Positions 22,736 to 25,376 of a stretch of 25,376 nt of DNA are shown here, piece by piece (within the stretch, counting starts at the first letter, position 1; each line of letters begins with the position of its first letter). The position numbers and the translations under genes are program-made. The stretch comes from a virus, in the IMG/VR virus record IMGVR_UViG_3300025030_000390, positions 1-25,376 of that record, one strand, 5' to 3'. A model generated the notes under the pieces. The model saw nothing but the letters and a program-made list of their open reading frames with translations, was not told the DNA's origin and did no database searches.

Positions 22736-22789
22736 CAAATTTTATTTCTTACTTCTAACAAACCAAACCACTTAAAATTCCACTTCTAT

Positions 22790-22807
22790 CGGAATTTTTC
22801 TATTCCG
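22790..22807. repeat. Hairpin at the right end of the second TnpB element
   Basis: CGGAAT and ATTCCG separated by six bases, about 12 bases after the tnpB stop. It may be part of the omega RNA or the transposon right end. No U-run follows, so a terminator is less likely. Confidence 0.5.
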
Positions 22808-22818
22808 TTCCTGATAAC

Positions 22819-23985
22819 TCATGCAGTTTTCACTACATTTATAATCACAGGGGTTAGGCACCCCTTTATTCCATCAGCAAAAGCGTTTGGAAATACCTTC
22901 TTCATAATTTGAAATGATCCATTTACATCACTGTTAATTAACTGACCATTATTAGATTTAAATAAACCTCTATATACTCTTCTAGATTTATCATAGTTTT
23001 GTTTTTCTGGGGTTTCACTATCTAAAAATGATGTGCCACTTGTATAACTCTCTTCATTCATTATCAACCTAATTCCATTATCTTGGCATTTATACGTCAA
23101 TTGTTTAATCAACATATTATAAGGAATGGAAACGAAATTTTGTGTGGTTGATCCATTTAATTTGCAATTTTGTTTCCATGTTTTATTTAACCCAATAACC
23201 AATGTATTAATATTATTTTTGTTACAGTATTTAATTATGTAATGACTTGTATGGTGAATAATATTTTTAATCTTATTTCCTCTTTTGAGTGTAATGGCAT
23301 TTAATTTATTACTCCAATGTTGATTGTGTCGTATTTCTAGTTCGGATTGCAATTTTGCTCTTTGTTTATTATAGTGTTGATTAATAGATTTTAACCCTTT
23401 GCCATTAATAATAATTGGTTGTAACCCAATATTATTTACCATAGTTACAAAGTTATTAACTCCTAAATCAATACTACAAATATTTTTAATTTCAGGGATA
23501 TTTTCAGAAACTTCCACCTCATAAACAATTTCTAAAACATAAACACTTCCCCTTGGTACAAATCTGACTGAAATTAATCTGCCTCTAACATTGGTTTTAA
23601 ATTTATAACCATTAAATACTTTCAACCTAAAACAAAGATACTCATCTTTAATATAAGTTTGATTATTTTTCAGAAACCATGCAAATACACCTCCTTTCTT
23701 TTTATATTTTGGTATTTTAGGTTTCCCTAAATATTTTTCTGGATGTTGAGTCCAATCTTTAATAGATGCGAAAAATGATTTCCAACTCCTATCTAACACT
23801 TGTAATAGACATTGAGATGATTGAGACATTAATGCCTTATATTCTTTTGTTTGCTGTAGTATTTTATCCATTTCTCTATACTTAATATAGTTATGGTTAT
23901 TGATAAACTCTTGACGGATAATATAATTCGCAACATTGTAAAGATTTTTTGATCGAAAGCAAAATTCGTCAACCAATTTAAACAT
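22819..23985 (-). CDS. tnpB: TnpB variant lacking zinc-ribbon cysteines
   Basis: TnpB-family protein, 388 aa from the first ATG. RuvC motif I is intact (D173 in SIDLGVNNF) and the third aspartate is in NSDVNGSF (D353). At the usual RuvC-II site there is VIGLNKTWKQ with no glutamate; glutamates occur instead at EESYTSGTSFLD (311-312), the position used by the rearranged-site TnpB subgroup. The CxxC pairs of the zinc ribbon are absent. The frame remains open upstream of the ATG (NRTEQHQINKNHP) and that part looks like the true family N-terminus, yet has no ATG/GTG/TTG and the ATG at 23985 has no binding site. So it is either N-terminally decayed or starts at a non-standard codon. Confidence 0.8.
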   Translation of the reverse strand: MFKLVDEFCFRSKNLYNVANYIIRQEFINNHNYIKYREMDKILQQTKEYKALMSQSSQCLLQVLDRSWKSFFASIKDWTQHPEKYLGKPKIPKYKKKGGVFAWFLKNNQTYIKDEYLCFRLKVFNGYKFKTNVRGRLISVRFVPRGSVYVLEIVYEVEVSENIPEIKNICSIDLGVNNFVTMVNNIGLQPIIINGKGLKSINQHYNKQRAKLQSELEIRHNQHWSNKLNAITLKRGNKIKNIIHHTSHYIIKYCNKNNINTLVIGLNKTWKQNCKLNGSTTQNFVSIPYNMLIKQLTYKCQDNGIRLIMNEESYTSGTSFLDSETPEKQNYDKSRRVYRGLFKSNNGQLINSDVNGSFQIMKKVFPNAFADGIKGCLTPVIINVVKTA

Positions 23986-24033
23986 GGGATGATTTTTATT
24001 AATTTGATGTTGTTCGGTTCTATTAACTAATAT

Positions 24034-24042
24034 ATTATATCA
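24034..24042 (-). promoter_or_regulatory. Extended -10 promoter (TGATATAAT)
   Basis: A TATAAT preceded by TG-N on the minus strand, with no recognisable -35, about 50 bases upstream of the first ATG of the second tnpB. The predicted RNA start would fall only a few bases before the conserved N-terminal codons, leaving no room for a ribosome binding site. Confidence 0.5.
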
Positions 24043-24069
24043 CATCCTTTTAATAACTTACTAATTCTA

Positions 24070-24693
24070 TTATTTGATATCTGAATTCCAATTACTTTCC
24101 ATAACTCCCTTACCTCTATAATCACTAATTCCTCTACTTAAACTAGTATATAAAGAATCAGTTCCAACACTATTGGCAGTATAATTTGAAGCAAATTGCC
24201 CCTTAATACCAAAACTTTGAGCAGTTCCTACTGCGTCAATATTTGCACCTAAGAATAAAAACTGCCAATTGTAAGTATTAGTTTGATGTTCAATCATTTC
24301 TTTAATTTGTGATTGTTTAAATTCTTTACTTGTATTTTCTTGACCATCAGTAGTAATAACAAAAATTACTTTACTTGGTTTATCTTTATCATCTGTTTTG
24401 TTAAGTCTATCTCCTACATTATTAATTGTTTTACCAATTGCATCTAATAAAGCTGTCATACCCCTTGCTGAATATTCTTTTGTAGTCATTGGTTTAACGT
24501 TTTTAATATCTACTCCATTGTGTAAAATTTCATATTGATCATCAAATAGGATTGTGGTTAAAACTGCTTCTCCGACTTCTTTCTTTTGAGTTTCAATGAA
24601 TGAGTTAAATCCTCCAATTGTATCTTCTACTAATCGAGACATAGAACCACTTCTGTCAAGGATAAAGACGATTTCAGTTAAATTGTTTTTCAT
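24070..24693 (-). CDS. von Willebrand factor A domain protein
   Basis: Single-domain vWA protein (207 aa), a metal-dependent protein-binding fold. The MIDAS site is complete: D13-x-S15-x-S17 in LDRSGSM, T80 in RGMTALLD and D116 in ITTDGQEN. It resembles cytoplasmic TerY/TerF-like vWA proteins found in phages and plasmids; no signal peptide or membrane segment. A GAGG lies before the ATG. It follows the MmcB-like gene closely. Partner unknown. Confidence 0.88.
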   Translation of the reverse strand: MKNNLTEIVFILDRSGSMSRLVEDTIGGFNSFIETQKKEVGEAVLTTILFDDQYEILHNGVDIKNVKPMTTKEYSARGMTALLDAIGKTINNVGDRLNKTDDKDKPSKVIFVITTDGQENTSKEFKQSQIKEMIEHQTNTYNWQFLFLGANIDAVGTAQSFGIKGQFASNYTANSVGTDSLYTSLSRGISDYRGKGVMESNWNSDIK

Positions 24694-24717
24694 AATTTTC
24701 TACCTCTTTCTTATATT

Positions 24718-25287
24718 TTATTTCTTACCACTAAACTCAATAAAGTTTCTCCAGAACAACAACTCTGAACTACTTCTATAAGCAACCCTTTCTAAACACT
24801 TTTCACACCATTTGCGATATACTTCTTCTGATTTAAATCTTGAATCAATTCGCTTCTTTGCTCTTTTAACCAGTTCAACTCCTTTTATATCAGATATCTT
24901 TTGTGAATACTTCTTTAACTCAAAGTTATCAATATTCACCTCAATCAATCCAATATCTTTTGGTATTAATTCAATAGGAATAGTATTAACAGTACTTATG
25001 ATATATGTATAGGCACTTGCACAACAAAATCCATTCTTAAAATCACTCAGAGTTGCTTTTGCTTCAATTCCTTTAATATCATAATGAAACTTTCTTGGTG
25101 CTATTCTAACCTTTTTAATTCCTACACAATCAATGATTTCTTTTCTCTTTTTACCAATATCTAAGTCCCACATGCCACCTACCTCAGTAGCTATTATTTT
25201 GTAACCCCAACCGAATAGAATATATTTAGATATTTCTTTTAGTAGAAAATGTGTTTCTGTTTCGTTCTTTGGTCTGTTAAAATCCAA
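24718..25287 (-). CDS. PD-(D/E)XK-like protein (MmcB-like)
   Basis: A 189-aa protein whose centre reads FHYDIKGIEAKATLSDFKNGF (70-90 region): D70, E75-A-K77 fit a restriction-endonuclease-like active site, and the segment matches the pattern of MmcB-family DNA repair-like proteins common in phages. An upstream TEVGGMWDLDI may supply another acidic residue. The C-terminus carries a CEKC pair. The start is TTG, directly after an in-frame TAA, with GAGGTG 11 bases upstream. Role in phage DNA processing is inferred. Confidence 0.7.
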   Translation of the reverse strand: MDFNRPKNETETHFLLKEISKYILFGWGYKIIATEVGGMWDLDIGKKRKEIIDCVGIKKVRIAPRKFHYDIKGIEAKATLSDFKNGFCCASAYTYIISTVNTIPIELIPKDIGLIEVNIDNFELKKYSQKISDIKGVELVKRAKKRIDSRFKSEEVYRKWCEKCLERVAYRSSSELLFWRNFIEFSGKK

Positions 25288-25325
25288 TTATATGTAATCA
25301 CCTCGATTCTTATGTAAAATATTTA

Positions 25326-25376
25326 CTAATCTTCTTCTCTTACAACATCCCATAATTTTAGATCGTCGCTATTTTT
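25326..25376 (-). CDS. Hypothetical protein, 3' end only
   Basis: The last 16 codons and stop (TAG) of a gene continuing beyond the window edge; the peptide ends LKLWDVVREED. Same strand and close spacing to the MmcB-like gene, so probably the same transcript. No family can be assigned. Confidence 0.5.
   Translation of the reverse strand, partial: KNSDDLKLWDVVREED

Larger units (their letters stand above)
22745..24045 (-). mobile_element. Second TnpB-only element, approximate ends
   Basis: A tnpB-like gene with an upstream extended -10 promoter and, beyond its stop, a non-coding stretch with a 6-bp hairpin CGGAAT/ATTCCG (22790-22807) that resembles a right-end structure. No transposase gene accompanies it. 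It sits between the von Willebrand A gene and the replication-operon promoter and appears to interrupt nothing. End points are estimates. Confidence 0.5.

Noticed and set aside
1-25376. tRNA or rRNA genes
   Set aside because: I saw no cloverleaf-like GC-rich segment or rRNA-like stretch on either strand; a covariance-model scan could not be run.

Overview
The window is a strongly AT-rich, densely packed stretch in which every convincing gene is on the minus strand, so transcription runs from high to low coordinates. Short intergenic gaps, overlapping stop/start codons, AAAGGAG or GAGGTG ribosome binding sites, frequent TTG starts and a virus-type replication set point to a large phage or prophage (or phage-like plasmid) of a low-GC Firmicute. 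A clostridial host is my best guess, from base composition, the B12-dependent ribonucleotide reductase and the TnpB elements. This is inference; no structural phage genes lie in the window.

Layout in order of transcription. 25376-24070 holds the 3' end of a gene, a PD-(D/E)XK-like (MmcB-like) protein and a von Willebrand A protein. 24045-22745 is a TnpB element of the variant type without zinc-ribbon cysteines. A perfect consensus sigma-A promoter (22707-22735) then starts the replication operon: HD-domain protein, a 25-aa peptide, a probable ssDNA-binding protein with an acidic tail, a Sak4/RecA-like ATPase, an unknown 184-aa protein, a DnaB-type helicase, a DnaG-type primase, a RecB/Cas4-like nuclease, a DnaE-type polymerase and a RecD2-like helicase.

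A second perfect sigma-A promoter (9572-9600) starts a run of small genes. Two are diverged paralogues separated by a 16-bp-stem hairpin. This unit leads into nucleotide metabolism: a class II (adenosylcobalamin) ribonucleotide reductase carrying a 125-residue mini-intein at its thiyl-radical cysteine, a free-standing LAGLIDADG homing endonuclease broken by a one-base frameshift, a MazG-like NTP pyrophosphatase and a dCMP deaminase. The low-coordinate end has small phage hypotheticals, several with cysteine pairs, and an intact zinc-ribbon TnpB element that appears to have split a phage gene into 5' (1943) and 3' (about 507-277) fragments.

Together these genes would give the element its own replisome and dNTP supply, overlaid by four selfish elements (two TnpB units, one intein, one homing endonuclease). 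The least ordinary points are the mini-intein beside a decayed free-standing endonuclease, two genes whose best start codon is AUU, a C-terminal SW-acidic motif shared by the nuclease and the ssDNA-binding candidate, and a set of perfect hairpins placed between stop codons and ribosome binding sites.
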